NCBI RefSeq assembly: GCF_003260015.1
Contig: NZ_QCXS01000002.1
Location: 2,874,816-2,938,815 of the forward strand
Length of the DNA stretch: 64,000 nt
Reading direction: 5' to 3'
From: Nakamurella deserti
GTDB lineage: Bacteria; Actinomycetota; Actinomycetes; Mycobacteriales; Nakamurellaceae
Shown here: in pieces, positions 1 to 9,117 of the stretch
Numbering within the stretch: position 1 is the first letter of the stretch
How the letters are laid out: each line of letters begins with the position of its first letter
Translations under genes and position numbers: made by a program
Notes under the pieces: model-generated
What the model was told of the DNA's origin: nothing
What the model saw: the letters and a program-made list of their open reading frames with translations, nothing else
Database searches by the model: none

Positions 1-420
1 GCGCCGAAGTCGATGTTCCCGGCCGGCTCCGGTGTGGGGTCACAGGGGCCCGACCACCTGACCTTCGATCTGGCCGACGAGAGCAAGGTGTCGCTGTCCT
101 TCTACGGCAAACGGCCGGGCCCGGGGATGCGGCTGGACAAGCTGTCCATGCAGTTCTCCACCCACGACACCGAGCGCGCCGGTGACGTCCTGGAGGCCTA
201 CGAGCGGCTCATCCTGGACGCCATGCGCGGGGACCGGACGCTGTTCACCACCGCCGAGGGCATCGAGAGCCTCTGGGAGCGGTCGATGCCGCTGCTGGAC
301 GACCCGCCCGAGGTCAAGATGTACCCGCCGGGCAGCTGGGGACCGAACGCCATCCACCAGCTGATCGCCCCGCACGCCTGGCGGCTGCCGTTCGAGCGGG
401 CCTGGCGCGGACCGCGCTGA
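1..420 (+). CDS. zwf: Glucose-6-phosphate dehydrogenase, C-terminal part (5' end outside window)
   Basis: The frame is open from base 1, so only about the last 139 residues of a roughly 500-residue enzyme are visible. The visible part is the beta-sheet domain end of G6PD: the stretch around LEAYERLILDAMRGD, followed by LFTTAEGIESLWE and the terminal YPPGSWGP motif, is characteristic of the family. The enzyme oxidises glucose 6-phosphate to 6-phosphogluconolactone with NADP in the pentose phosphate pathway. The Rossmann domain and catalytic residues lie upstream of the window. No opcA or tal/tkt gene follows; the next genes are hydrolases. Confidence 0.92.
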   Translation, partial: APKSMFPAGSGVGSQGPDHLTFDLADESKVSLSFYGKRPGPGMRLDKLSMQFSTHDTERAGDVLEAYERLILDAMRGDRTLFTTAEGIESLWERSMPLLDDPPEVKMYPPGSWGPNAIHQLIAPHAWRLPFERAWRGPR

Positions 421-504
421 CCGTCGCCGCCGGGCGGACGGCCGGCGTCCGCCCGGCGGCGGGCACCCTTGACCGGCCGCACCGGCCCGGCCAGGATGCA
501 GCGC

Positions 505-1575
505 ATGGATCTGCTGCCCGGTGTGCGCTCCGTCCAGGTCGACACCGAGCGGCTGCGGGTGCACCTGCTGGAGAGCGGTCCCGCGGACGGGGTGCCGCTG
601 GTGCTGCTGCACGGGAATCTGTCGACCGGCCGGTTCTACGAGCACCTGATGCCCCGGATCCCGGACACCTACCGGGTTCTCGCGCCGGACATGCGTGGCT
701 TCGGCGACACCGAGCCACTGCCGCTGGACGCCACCCGCGGCCTCACCGACTGGGCCGACGACCTCGCCGCCCTGCTGGACGCTCTCGGGATCGACCGGCC
801 ACCGCATCTGGTCGGCTGGTCGACCGGAGCCGCCGCCATCACCGCGTTCGTCCGGACCCGGCCGGCCGCGTCGCTGACCTTCCTGGATCCGGTGTCGCCG
901 TACGGCTACGGCGGTGTCCGCCGCGACGGCACACCGAACGCCGACGACCACGCCGGGTCGGGCGCGGGCAGCGTCAACCCGCAGCTCGTCGCGTCGCTGG
1001 CCCGCCACGACGACGACCCCGGGAATCCGTTCTCCATCCGCAATGTCATGCGCTCGCTGTTCTTCGCGCCCGGGTTCACGCTGCCGGCCGAGCGGGAGGA
1101 CGTCCTCGTCGCCGAGATCCACAAGACGCTGCTGGGTGACGACGGCTATCCCGGTGACGCCGCCACCTCACCGCACTGGCCGGGGGTCGCGCCCGGGGTC
1201 CGCGGGATCGCCAACGCGTTGTCGCCGAAGTACTGCCGCTGGGACGACATCGTGGACCTCGACCCGAAGCCGCCGGTGCTGTGGACGCACGGCGCCCTGG
1301 ATCTGGTCGTGTCCGACGCCTCGCCGTTGGACTTCGGGGTCCTGGGTGCGCAGGGCCTGGTGCCCGGCTGGCCGGGTGCGCACGAGTTCCCCGTGCAGCC
1401 TCAGGTCACCCAGATCCGGGACGTGCTGCAGCGCTACGCCGCCGCCGGCGGCAGCGTCCGCAGCGAGATGTTCGAGGGTTCCGCCCACGGCCCGTGCATC
1501 GATGCCGAGGACCGCTGGCTCGCGGTGCTGCTCGCCTTCCTCGCCGACGTCCGCGCCGTGGACACCGTGTCGTGA
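505..1575 (+). CDS. Alpha/beta hydrolase
   Basis: A cytosolic alpha/beta-hydrolase-fold protein of about 356 residues. The oxyanion region (VLLHGN), the nucleophile elbow GWSTG (Ser), a late acidic residue in LVVSDASPLD and a C-terminal histidine in GSAHGP form a plausible complete triad. The ATG at 505 is preferred over that at 496 because AGGA lies about 9 bases upstream of it. Its stop overlaps the GTG start of the next hydrolase (GTGA), so the two are probably co-translated. The substrate cannot be told; esterase, lactonase or epoxide-hydrolase-like activity are all possible. Confidence 0.85.
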   Translation: MDLLPGVRSVQVDTERLRVHLLESGPADGVPLVLLHGNLSTGRFYEHLMPRIPDTYRVLAPDMRGFGDTEPLPLDATRGLTDWADDLAALLDALGIDRPPHLVGWSTGAAAITAFVRTRPAASLTFLDPVSPYGYGGVRRDGTPNADDHAGSGAGSVNPQLVASLARHDDDPGNPFSIRNVMRSLFFAPGFTLPAEREDVLVAEIHKTLLGDDGYPGDAATSPHWPGVAPGVRGIANALSPKYCRWDDIVDLDPKPPVLWTHGALDLVVSDASPLDFGVLGAQGLVPGWPGAHEFPVQPQVTQIRDVLQRYAAAGGSVRSEMFEGSAHGPCIDAEDRWLAVLLAFLADVRAVDTVS

Positions 1576-2537
1576 CCGGGACGGACCGGTACCGCACCCT
1601 GGACGTGCCGGTGCGCGGCGGTGAGCTGCGGCTGGGCGTCTGGGAACCGGCCGGCGCCGACGGCCGGGCACCCACGGTCGTCGCCGTGCACGGGGTGACC
1701 GCGTCGCACCGCTGCTGGTCGATGGTGGCCGACCGGCTGCCGCAGGTGCGGATCGTCGCTCCCGATCTGCGCGGCCGTGGCCGCTCCGCCGGCCTGCCCG
1801 GGCCGTACGGGATGGCGGGTCACGCCGACGACATCGCCGCCGTGCTGGACGCGCTCGAGGTTCCGACGGCCACGGTGGTCGGCCATTCGATGGGCGGTTT
1901 CGTGGCGGTCGCGCTGCGCAGCCGGCACCGGGCGCGGGTCCCGGCGGTCGTGCTGGTGGACGGGGGCCTACCGCTGCCGCCCGGCCCGCCGGGTCTCACC
2001 GACGACGAGCGGTCGACCGCGCTGCTCGGACCGGCCAAGGCCCGGTTGACCATGACCTTCCCCGACCGCGCGAGCTACCGCGACTTCTTCCGCGCGCACC
2101 CGGCGTTCGCCGGTGGGTGGAACGACGCGGTGGCCGACTACGTCGACTACGACCTCACCGGTGCCCCGCCCGAGCTGCGGCCGTCCACCCCGGTCGCGGC
2201 GTTGACCGCGGACACGGCCGACCTGTGGGGCCGGTGGTTGCCGGCCGCGCTGGACGACCTGCCCGTCGGTACCACGGTGTTGCGGGCACCCCGCGGTCTG
2301 CAGGGTGAGGAGCCGGGGATGTACCCGCCGGAATGGGCCGGCTCGGTCGTCGCCGGCCGGCCCTCGCTGACCCTGCGCGACGTGCCGGGCGTGAACCACT
2401 ACACGATCCTGTTCAGCGACCGCGGCGCCGCGGCGGTCGCGGACGCCGTGCGGTCGGCCGTCGGTACGGTCTCCGCGGCTGAGCGCGGAGCCGGCGAGCC
2501 GTCGGCGTGGGACTCTTCACCGGCCCCGGACCCGTGA
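1572..2537 (+). CDS. Alpha/beta hydrolase, second of a coupled pair
   Basis: A 321-residue alpha/beta hydrolase with an HGVTAS oxyanion segment, a DLRGRGRS strand-4 motif, nucleophile elbow GHSMGG and a late histidine in GVNHYT. The GTG start overlaps the stop of the upstream hydrolase by four bases; the frame stays open upstream, but that part only shadows the previous gene. The two neighbours are distinct family members rather than a recent duplication, judging by their different motifs. Substrate unknown; its last 30 residues are low-complexity and rich in Ser/Pro/Asp. Confidence 0.83.
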   Translation: MTGTDRYRTLDVPVRGGELRLGVWEPAGADGRAPTVVAVHGVTASHRCWSMVADRLPQVRIVAPDLRGRGRSAGLPGPYGMAGHADDIAAVLDALEVPTATVVGHSMGGFVAVALRSRHRARVPAVVLVDGGLPLPPGPPGLTDDERSTALLGPAKARLTMTFPDRASYRDFFRAHPAFAGGWNDAVADYVDYDLTGAPPELRPSTPVAALTADTADLWGRWLPAALDDLPVGTTVLRAPRGLQGEEPGMYPPEWAGSVVAGRPSLTLRDVPGVNHYTILFSDRGAAAVADAVRSAVGTVSAAERGAGEPSAWDSSPAPDP

Positions 2538-2603
2538 CGCACAGCTGACGTCTCCCGACGAGCGACCCCCGACGCCCACCGGCCGACGAGGCACACTGGA
2601 TCC

Positions 2604-3260
2604 GTGGACCTGCCCATGTTCCCGCTCGGCAGTGTCCTGCTGCCCGGCCAGCTGCTGCCGCTGCACATCTTCGAGGCGCGCTACCAGGCGATGCTCGAGC
2701 ACTGCCGGGAGCACGGCGACGAGTTCGGCGTGGTGCTGATCGAGCGCGGGCACGAGGTGGGCGGCGGGGACATCCGGTCCGACGTCGGCACCGTGGCCCG
2801 CATCCTGGACGCGCACCTGGCCGCCCCGGGGCACTGGACGGTGGTCGCCGCCGGTGTCCGCCGCATCCGGGTCCGCCGCTGGCATCCCGACGAACCGTGG
2901 CCGCACGCCGACGTCACCCCGCTGGTGGACACCGACGAGGGACCGGTGGACGCCCTCGGACGCAACGTCGGCGAACGCTGGACGGGGGTGCTGAACCGGC
3001 TCACCGTCGTCGCCGACATCGCCACGACCATGGGCGACGAGTCCTACGCCGGCATGCCCGACGTGGCCGACGACCCCCGGCTGGGCAGTTTCCAGGTCGC
3101 GGCGCTGTCGCCACTGGGCGCGTTCGACCGGCAGAAGATCCTGGCCACGACGAGTCTGGACCGGCGCATCGACCTGCTGATCGAGATGCTCGACGACGTC
3201 ATCGTGACGCTGCGGGCGGCGCGGACGCTGGGTGGCGACGCCAGTCCCTTCGCGGGCTGA
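2604..3260 (+). CDS. LON peptidase substrate-binding (LAN) domain protein
   Basis: A 218-residue protein that opens with PMFPLGSVLLPGQLLPLHIFE, the hallmark of the Lon N-terminal domain, followed by FGVVLIERGHEVGGGD. No AAA+ or protease domain follows, so this is the free-standing LON-domain type common in actinobacteria. These are presumed to bind protein or peptide substrates; no catalytic role is known. The GTG at 2604 gives MDLPMFPLG; the internal ATG at 2616 is an alternative. It stands alone between the hydrolases and the ABC exporter. Confidence 0.85.
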   Translation: MDLPMFPLGSVLLPGQLLPLHIFEARYQAMLEHCREHGDEFGVVLIERGHEVGGGDIRSDVGTVARILDAHLAAPGHWTVVAAGVRRIRVRRWHPDEPWPHADVTPLVDTDEGPVDALGRNVGERWTGVLNRLTVVADIATTMGDESYAGMPDVADDPRLGSFQVAALSPLGAFDRQKILATTSLDRRIDLLIEMLDDVIVTLRAARTLGGDASPFAG

Positions 3261-3474
3261 CCCCGCAGGGGTGGTCCCTGACCACGGGTCGGTGCGCCCC
3301 CGACGGCGGCCGGGGTCGTCTCCCCCGCGCGGCGGACACCACGACACGACCTTCGACCGATGAAACCCCGGCGCCGATACGGCAGAGTTCTCGCCGGTGA
3401 CGGACCCGGGAACGGAACGGCACCACACCGACCGGCACTCCCGCCACCGATCACCTCGCAAAGGGGATGACACC

Positions 3475-4431
3475 ATGATCGAAGCCGTAGGCCTCACGAA
3501 GAGGTACGGCGCCACGCTGGCGGTGGACGACCTGTCGTTCAGCGTCCGACCGGGAGTCGTCACCGGCTTCCTCGGACCCAACGGCGCGGGCAAGTCCACC
3601 ACGATGCGGATGATCCTCGGGCTGGACAACCCGAGCGCCGGCCGGGCGCTGATCGACGGCGTCCCCTACTCCCGGATCAAGAACCCGCTGACCCGCATCG
3701 GCTCACTGCTCGACGCCAACTGGATCCACCCCAACCGCAGCGGCGGTGCCCATCTGCGCTGGATCGCCGCCTCCAACGGCATCCCGCGGTCGCGGGTCGA
3801 CGAGGTGCTCGACACCGTCGGTCTCACCGCGGTGGCCGGCAAGGGCGCCGGGAAGTACTCGCTCGGCATGAAGCAGCGCCTCGGCATCGCTGGTGCCCTG
3901 CTGGGCCGCCCCGAGATCCTGATGTTCGACGAACCGGTGAACGGCCTCGACCCCGAGGGCATCCTCTGGATCCGCAACTTCATGAAGTCGCTGGCCGCCG
4001 AGGGCAAGACCGTGCTCGTCTCGAGCCACCTGCTGTCCGAGATGGCCCTCACCGCCGACCATCTCGTCGTCATCGGCCGGGGGAGGCTGATCGCGGACTC
4101 GTCGACGAAGGACTTCATCGCCAACGCGACCTCGAGCTCGGTCCGGGTCCGCTCCCCGCAGCTGGCCCGGTTGCAGGAGGTCCTGGCCGGTGCCGGCATC
4201 CAGACGACCGCCGACGCCGACGGTCTCACCGTCGGCAACGCCCCGATCGAGCGGATCGGTGAGCTGGCCGCCGCGAACGGCCTGACTCTGCACGAACTGT
4301 CGATCCGACGTGGTTCGCTGGAGGACGCCTTCATCAGCCTCACCGGTGGCGCCGTGGAGTACGCCGCCCACCCCGACGCCGGTCACGGCACCACCGCAGC
4401 CGCGCTGCCCGGCTCGCCCGAAGGAAGGTGA
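3475..4431 (+). CDS. ABC-2 type transporter, ATP-binding protein
   Basis: A 318-residue nucleotide-binding subunit. Walker A GPNGAGKST is near residue 34, the signature is YSLGMKQRL and Walker B is ILMFDEPVNGLDPEG, followed by the H-loop SSHLLSEM. The architecture is that of the BcrA/DrrA (ABC-2) family, with a C-terminal extension of about 100 residues. ATG 3475 is chosen because AAGGGGA lies 7-8 bases upstream; the frame extends further upstream without another good ribosome site. It is followed four bases later by its permease, so the pair should form one exporter, perhaps for a drug or peptide. Confidence 0.93.
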   Translation: MIEAVGLTKRYGATLAVDDLSFSVRPGVVTGFLGPNGAGKSTTMRMILGLDNPSAGRALIDGVPYSRIKNPLTRIGSLLDANWIHPNRSGGAHLRWIAASNGIPRSRVDEVLDTVGLTAVAGKGAGKYSLGMKQRLGIAGALLGRPEILMFDEPVNGLDPEGILWIRNFMKSLAAEGKTVLVSSHLLSEMALTADHLVVIGRGRLIADSSTKDFIANATSSSVRVRSPQLARLQEVLAGAGIQTTADADGLTVGNAPIERIGELAAANGLTLHELSIRRGSLEDAFISLTGGAVEYAAHPDAGHGTTAAALPGSPEGR

Positions 4432-4435
4432 ACCG

Positions 4436-5185
4436 ATGTCGCTGATCACCGTCGAACGCATCAAGCTCTTCTCCACCCGCTCGCCCTACTGGTGTCTCGC
4501 GCTGGTGCCCGTGCTGGGCCTGGGCATCACGCTGCTGGTCTCCCTGGTCGACCGCGGCTCGGCGGCGTCGTTGGAGACCAGCCAGGCCTGGGTCAACTTC
4601 GCCATCTCGATCGTGATGGTGATGGCCGCGCTGTCCGTCACGACCGAGTACCGGTTCGGCACCATCCGCAGCTCGTTCCTCGCGGTGCCCTCGCGGTCGG
4701 GCCTGCTGCTGGCCAAGTGCGTGCTCCTCGCCGTCCTGTCTTTTCTCATCGTCGAAGTGACGTCCGTGGCCAGCTACCTGCTGGCCCGGGCGGTGCACGG
4801 CCCGGGCTCGACGGACGCGGCGTTCGCGTTGACGTCCTCCACCGACTACCGGGTGATCTGGGGTCCCGGGGTGATCGCGGCGGTCGCGGCGGTCCTGGCG
4901 ATCGCGGTCGGCATCCTCATCCGGCAGTCCGCCGGCGCCATCGCGGTCGTGCTGCTGTGGCCGTTGCTCGTCGAGAACCTGTTCAACCTCTTCGGCGACT
5001 TCGGCCGGGACCTGCAGCCGTGGCTGCCGTTCAGCGCGTCGACCGCGTTCTACAGCGGCGACAGTGGCTTCGGGCGGGCCGCCGACGCGGCGCCCAACTG
5101 GTGGCAGGGCGGCCTGGTCTTCCTCGGCACCGCCGTCGTGCTGCTCATCCTGGCCCTGGCGTCGGCGAAGCGCCGCGACGCCTGA
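4436..5185 (+). CDS. ABC-2 type transporter, permease
   Basis: A 249-residue integral membrane protein with about six hydrophobic segments (for example WCLALVPVLGLGITLLVSLV and the final FLGTAVVLLILALASA). It begins four bases after the ATPase stop, with GAAGGAAGG directly upstream of the ATG, and is the membrane half of that exporter. Transcription is expected to end at the strong hairpin just downstream. Nothing in the sequence reveals the exported compound. Confidence 0.9.
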   Translation: MSLITVERIKLFSTRSPYWCLALVPVLGLGITLLVSLVDRGSAASLETSQAWVNFAISIVMVMAALSVTTEYRFGTIRSSFLAVPSRSGLLLAKCVLLAVLSFLIVEVTSVASYLLARAVHGPGSTDAAFALTSSTDYRVIWGPGVIAAVAAVLAIAVGILIRQSAGAIAVVLLWPLLVENLFNLFGDFGRDLQPWLPFSASTAFYSGDSGFGRAADAAPNWWQGGLVFLGTAVVLLILALASAKRRDA

Positions 5186-5200
5186 GTCGGACACCGCCGC

Positions 5201-5237
5201 GATGCCCGCCCCCGGAATCCTCCGGGCGGCGGGCATC
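5201..5237. terminator. Bidirectional hairpin terminator between convergent genes
   Basis: GATGCCCGCC-CCCGGA is followed after a 4-base loop by TCCGGG-C-GGCGGGCATC. This makes a 16-bp stem with a single bulge, placed exactly between the exporter permease (+) and the semialdehyde dehydrogenase (-). There is no T-tract, as is usual in high-GC actinobacteria. It separates the exporter from the sugar-acid locus. Confidence 0.85.
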
Positions 5238-5254
5238 GTCGTGCCGGGACCCGA

Positions 5255-6763
5255 TCAGACCGGCAGCGTCAGCACGCCGTCGATCCGGCGCGGGATCCCC
5301 GCGTCCGCGTCGCGCAGCTCCCGCGGCAGCGCCGCCTCCGGGGCGTTCTGCCAGGCCAGCGGGCGCAGCCAGCGGCGCACCGCGGTCACGCCCACCGACG
5401 TGTGCTGGGAGTTGGTGGCCGGCCAGGGGCCGCCGTGCTGCTGGGCCCAGGAGACGCGCACCCCGGTCGGGTAGCCGTTGTGGACCAGCCGGCCCGCGAA
5501 AGGCGCCAGCGCCTCGAAGAGGTCGGCCACCACGTCGGTCTCGGTGGGCTCACCGTGGACCGTGGCGGTCAACGACCGCGGGATCCGGCCCACCGCCGCG
5601 GTGACCTCGCCGAGGTCGGCGTACCGCGCGACGACCAGCAACGGCCCGAAGCACTCCTCCGCCACCTCGGCGGTCATCGCCACGGCCGTGGTCTCCAGGA
5701 GCGTCGGCGGCACCGTGAACCCGCCGTCCGCCGCCGGTTCCGCGGCGCGGGCGAGCGGCTCGGCGCCGGCTCCGCGCAGACGGTCGGCGATGTCGTCGAA
5801 GGACGAGCGGATCCGGGCGTTCAGCAGGATGCCGGGATCCGCCGCGGTGGTACGGGTCGCGAGCTCGGCGACCAGCGCGTCACCCGCCTCACCGTCGGGC
5901 ACGAACGCGATCCCCGGCTTCGTGCACAGCTGGCCGGCCGAGCCGGTGTAGGAGGTGAAGAGGCCGGCGGCGATCTCGGCGGGCCGGGCCGCGGCGGCCC
6001 CCGGGGTGACGATCAGCGGGTTGATGCTCGAGAGCTCGCCGAAGAACGGGATGGGCTCGTCCCGGGTGCCGATCGCCGCCTGCAGCGCCTCCGCCGCACC
6101 GAGGGATCCGGTGAAGCCGACGGCCCGGATCGCGGGGTGCTTCACGAGCTCGGTCCCGGCCTGCTGGCCGTACACGATGCCGACGGTGCCCGCCGGGGCG
6201 CCGGCGGTCCGGCACGCCGCCGCGAGCGTCTCGAAGGACAACTGCGACGTGCGCGGGTGCGACCCGTGGGCCTTGGCGACCACCGGGCAACCGGCCGCGA
6301 TGGCCGACGCGACGTCCCCACCGAGCACCGAGAACGCGAACGGGAAGTTGCTGGACCCGAACACGGCGACCGGCCCGATCGGCACCAGCATCCGCCGCAC
6401 GTCGGGCTGCGGGCCGAGCGGGGTGTCCGCGGCGTGGTCGATGGCCGCCTCGACGTACGAGCCCTCACGGACGGCGGCGGCGAAGAGCCGGAACTGGAAG
6501 GCGCTCCGGCTGAGCTCGCCGTTCAGCCGGACCGGTCCGAGACCGGTCTCGGCGTCCGCAACCGCGACGAGTTCGGTCCGGGCGCGTTCGACGGCGGTGC
6601 CCATCGCGTCCAGCAGGTCGGCGCGGAACGCCCTCCCGCGCCACGAGAGTGACGCCGCCGCCGCAGCGGCGGCCTCGGCGATGACGGACACCGACGCCGT
6701 CGGGGTCGGCTCGATCGTCGTGGCAGCGCTGACACCGGAGCGCGGATCGGTGGTGGTCAACAT
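5255..6763 (-). CDS. Alpha-ketoglutarate semialdehyde (2,5-dioxovalerate) dehydrogenase
   Basis: A 502-residue aldehyde dehydrogenase superfamily member. The Glu general base lies in FFGELSS and the catalytic Cys in GSAGQLCTKPG; the NGYPTGVRVS and QQHGGPWPAT segments near the C-terminus fit the KGSADH subgroup. It would oxidise 2-oxoglutarate semialdehyde to 2-oxoglutarate with NAD(P), the last step of Weimberg-type pentose/sugar-acid degradation. ATG 6763 has AGGAG 7 bases upstream. It is the last gene of the minus-strand run and pairs functionally with the FAH-family dehydratase two genes upstream. Confidence 0.88.
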   Translation of the reverse strand: MLTTTDPRSGVSAATTIEPTPTASVSVIAEAAAAAAASLSWRGRAFRADLLDAMGTAVERARTELVAVADAETGLGPVRLNGELSRSAFQFRLFAAAVREGSYVEAAIDHAADTPLGPQPDVRRMLVPIGPVAVFGSSNFPFAFSVLGGDVASAIAAGCPVVAKAHGSHPRTSQLSFETLAAACRTAGAPAGTVGIVYGQQAGTELVKHPAIRAVGFTGSLGAAEALQAAIGTRDEPIPFFGELSSINPLIVTPGAAAARPAEIAAGLFTSYTGSAGQLCTKPGIAFVPDGEAGDALVAELATRTTAADPGILLNARIRSSFDDIADRLRGAGAEPLARAAEPAADGGFTVPPTLLETTAVAMTAEVAEECFGPLLVVARYADLGEVTAAVGRIPRSLTATVHGEPTETDVVADLFEALAPFAGRLVHNGYPTGVRVSWAQQHGGPWPATNSQHTSVGVTAVRRWLRPLAWQNAPEAALPRELRDADAGIPRRIDGVLTLPV

Positions 6764-6803
6764 GGTGGTCTCCTGACAGGGGGGGCGCGCGGGGGCGCGG
6801 GGT

Positions 6804-7898
6804 TCACGCGCTCTCGCGCGCGACGATCGAGAAGTCGAGGTCGACGATGCTCACGTCGGAGGTCCGTCCGGACATCCGGTCGAGCAGGACGGTGCCGGCC
6901 ACGGTGCCGATCCGCCGGTTGGGCACCGAGACCGTGGTGAGGGTGGGCAGCAGGTGACGGGCCAGCTCGAAGTCACCGAAGCCGGTGACCGCGAGGTCGT
7001 CGGGGATCCGGATGCCCCGGCGGGCGGCCTCCAGGATGGCGCCGGCGGCGAAGACGTCGCTGGCGAACAACAGCACGTCGGTCTCCGGGTGCAGTGACCG
7101 GGTCATGTGCAGCAACAGCCGCCCGGTGTCCAGGTCCACTTTCTGGGTCCCGGAGTCGACCACCCGGACGGGCTCGCCGGGGAACAGCTCGGGAACCGCC
7201 TCGATGAACGCGTCCCGGCGGCGGGCCGCGCGGAAGTCGCCGGTCTGCAGCGACCCGGCGAAGGTGGGATGGCGGTAGCCGCGGTCGGCGGCGTACTGGA
7301 CCACGGCCCGGGCGGCGTCGCGGTTGGAGAAGCCGACCACGGAGTCGATGGGCGTCTCGCTCATCTCCCAGGTCTCCACCGTGGGCACCCGCGACTCCTG
7401 GAGCATCCGGGTCGTCCGGTCGGTGTGGGTGGTGCCGACGATGAAGAAGCCGTCCGGCCGCCGGCCCAGGAACGCCCGGACGAGGTCCTCCTCGTGGTCG
7501 GGCCGGTATCCGGTGGAGCCGATGAACAGGTGGTAGCCCGACGGCGCGAGCACCTCCTCCAGGCCGTGCAGCGCGTCGGCGAACACGCTGGCCGAGACGT
7601 CGGGGACGATGGCCGCCACGGTCATGCTGCGGTTGGACGCCAGGTTGGAAGCGGCCAGGTTCGGGACGTAGCCGGTGGCGATGATGGACCGCCGCACCCG
7701 CTCCAGGGTGTGCACCGAGACCTGCTCGGGGGCGCGGATGGACCGGGACACCGTCTGCGGGGACACCTGCGCGTGCCGGGCGACGTCGTCGAGGGTGACG
7801 ACGTGGGTGGAGCGCCGGGTGGGTCGGGAGGCGTCGACCGGCTCGTCGGTCGCCGCCGGCCCGGGGGCGGTCACCGGACCGGTCACCGCAGCGGTCAC
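6804..7898 (-). CDS. LacI-family transcriptional regulator of the sugar-acid locus
   Basis: A 364-residue LacI/GalR repressor: an N-terminal helix-turn-helix (TLDDVARHAQVSPQTVSRSI), then a periplasmic-binding-protein-like effector domain (VAAIVPDVSASVFAD ... DLAVTGFGDFELARHLLPTLTTV). The GTG at 7898 overlaps the stop of the dehydratase gene (GTGA), matching other junctions in this operon; a longer start at 7952 would lie inside that gene. Being co-transcribed with the catabolic genes, it is the natural candidate to bind the TGGCAGCGCTGCCA palindromes at 12365-12384 and 16550-16563. The effector is unknown. Confidence 0.9.
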   Translation of the reverse strand: MTAAVTGPVTAPGPAATDEPVDASRPTRRSTHVVTLDDVARHAQVSPQTVSRSIRAPEQVSVHTLERVRRSIIATGYVPNLAASNLASNRSMTVAAIVPDVSASVFADALHGLEEVLAPSGYHLFIGSTGYRPDHEEDLVRAFLGRRPDGFFIVGTTHTDRTTRMLQESRVPTVETWEMSETPIDSVVGFSNRDAARAVVQYAADRGYRHPTFAGSLQTGDFRAARRRDAFIEAVPELFPGEPVRVVDSGTQKVDLDTGRLLLHMTRSLHPETDVLLFASDVFAAGAILEAARRGIRIPDDLAVTGFGDFELARHLLPTLTTVSVPNRRIGTVAGTVLLDRMSGRTSDVSIVDLDFSIVARESA

Positions 7899-9091
7899 AG
7901 CAGGCTTCGCGCGGCGAGGTTGCGCATCAGGGACCCGATCCCGAACTCCCACGGGTCACACTCCTCGCTGGCCTGGACCTGGTTGACCAGCGTACCCAGC
8001 TCGGCCGACGAGATGGCGACCACGTCGCCCTGCCGGTGGGTGAACCCGCGTCCGGGCTCGGCACGGTCGTCCACCGGCGCGAACATGGTTCCCAGCATCA
8101 GGATCGCGCCGTCGGGGTACTGGTGGTGGCGTCCCATCAACTGGGCGACCAGGTCGGCGGGGTCGCGGCTGATCTGCGACATCCTGCTGGTGCCCCGGAC
8201 CCGGAACCCGTCGACGCCGAGGATGTCCAGGGACACCACCATCGAGCGCACCGTGTCCAGGTCGAAGGTCGCGTCGAAGAGGCGGATGAACGGCCCGATG
8301 GCACACGAGGCGTTGTTGTCCTTGGCCTTGCCCAGCAACAGCGCGGAGCGCCCCTCGATGTCGCGCAGGTTCACGTCGTTGCCCAGGGCCGCACCGCGGA
8401 TGCGCCCGCGTGAGTCCACGACGAGGACGACCTCGGGTTCGGGGTTGTTCCAGCTCGACGTGGACAGCACCCCGACCGCGGTGGCCGTGCCGACGGCCGC
8501 CATCACCGGCGCCTTGGTGAAGATCTCGGCGTCGACGCCGATCCCCACCTCCAGGTACTGACTCCACAGGCCCTCGGCCACGAGATACTGCTTCAGCGAC
8601 TGGGCCTCCGCCGACCCCGGGGTGAGATCACCGAGCTCGACACCGATCTCGGACAGGATCTGATCACGCATGGCGGCGGCGGCGTCCGGGTCGCCGTGCA
8701 CCCGCTCCTCGATGACCCGCTCGATCATCGACACCGCGAAGGTGACCCCGGCGGCCTTCACCGCCTGCAGGTCGATGGGCGCCAGCAGCCACGGCCGCTC
8801 CGGGTTCCGGCCGGCGGGCGGGGTGTTGGCCAGCAGCTCCGCCAGCGAGCCGATCCGCTCCCCCGCCGCGCCGCGGGCCGCTGCGGCGGGGTCGTCGGTC
8901 TCCATCAGGTCGCGGACCGTCGCGAACGAGGCTGCCAGGTCGAACACCCCGTCCGCCCGGATCAGCACCGGTGACGGGCCACCGTGCTCGGGTCGCCAGA
9001 CCCGGCCGACGAGGGTGCCCGCGCAGCCGTCGTCGGGCAGGGTGGTCGGGATGTCGGGGGCGAGAACCGGTCGGTCGGTGGTGGTCGTCAT
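7895..9091 (-). CDS. FAH-family 2-keto-3-deoxy-sugar-acid dehydratase
   Basis: A 398-residue fumarylacetoacetate hydrolase superfamily protein. The metal-site pattern is visible as NPEPEV, GNDVNLRDIEGRS and GKAKDN, followed by ASCAIGPF. This subgroup includes XylX (2-keto-3-deoxy-xylonate dehydratase) and the archaeal keto-deoxy-arabinonate dehydratase, which form 2-oxoglutarate semialdehyde from C5 keto-deoxy acids. With the semialdehyde dehydrogenase in the same operon that reaction is the likely one, although FAH-type hydrolysis cannot be excluded. ATG 9091 has GAGGAG upstream; a GTG at 9115 is the alternative. Confidence 0.82.
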   Translation of the reverse strand: MTTTTDRPVLAPDIPTTLPDDGCAGTLVGRVWRPEHGGPSPVLIRADGVFDLAASFATVRDLMETDDPAAAARGAAGERIGSLAELLANTPPAGRNPERPWLLAPIDLQAVKAAGVTFAVSMIERVIEERVHGDPDAAAAMRDQILSEIGVELGDLTPGSAEAQSLKQYLVAEGLWSQYLEVGIGVDAEIFTKAPVMAAVGTATAVGVLSTSSWNNPEPEVVLVVDSRGRIRGAALGNDVNLRDIEGRSALLLGKAKDNNASCAIGPFIRLFDATFDLDTVRSMVVSLDILGVDGFRVRGTSRMSQISRDPADLVAQLMGRHHQYPDGAILMLGTMFAPVDDRAEPGRGFTHRQGDVVAISSAELGTLVNQVQASEECDPWEFGIGSLMRNLAARSLL

Positions 9092-9117
9092 GGGGGCGGA
9101 CTCCTCGGTGGGCACGG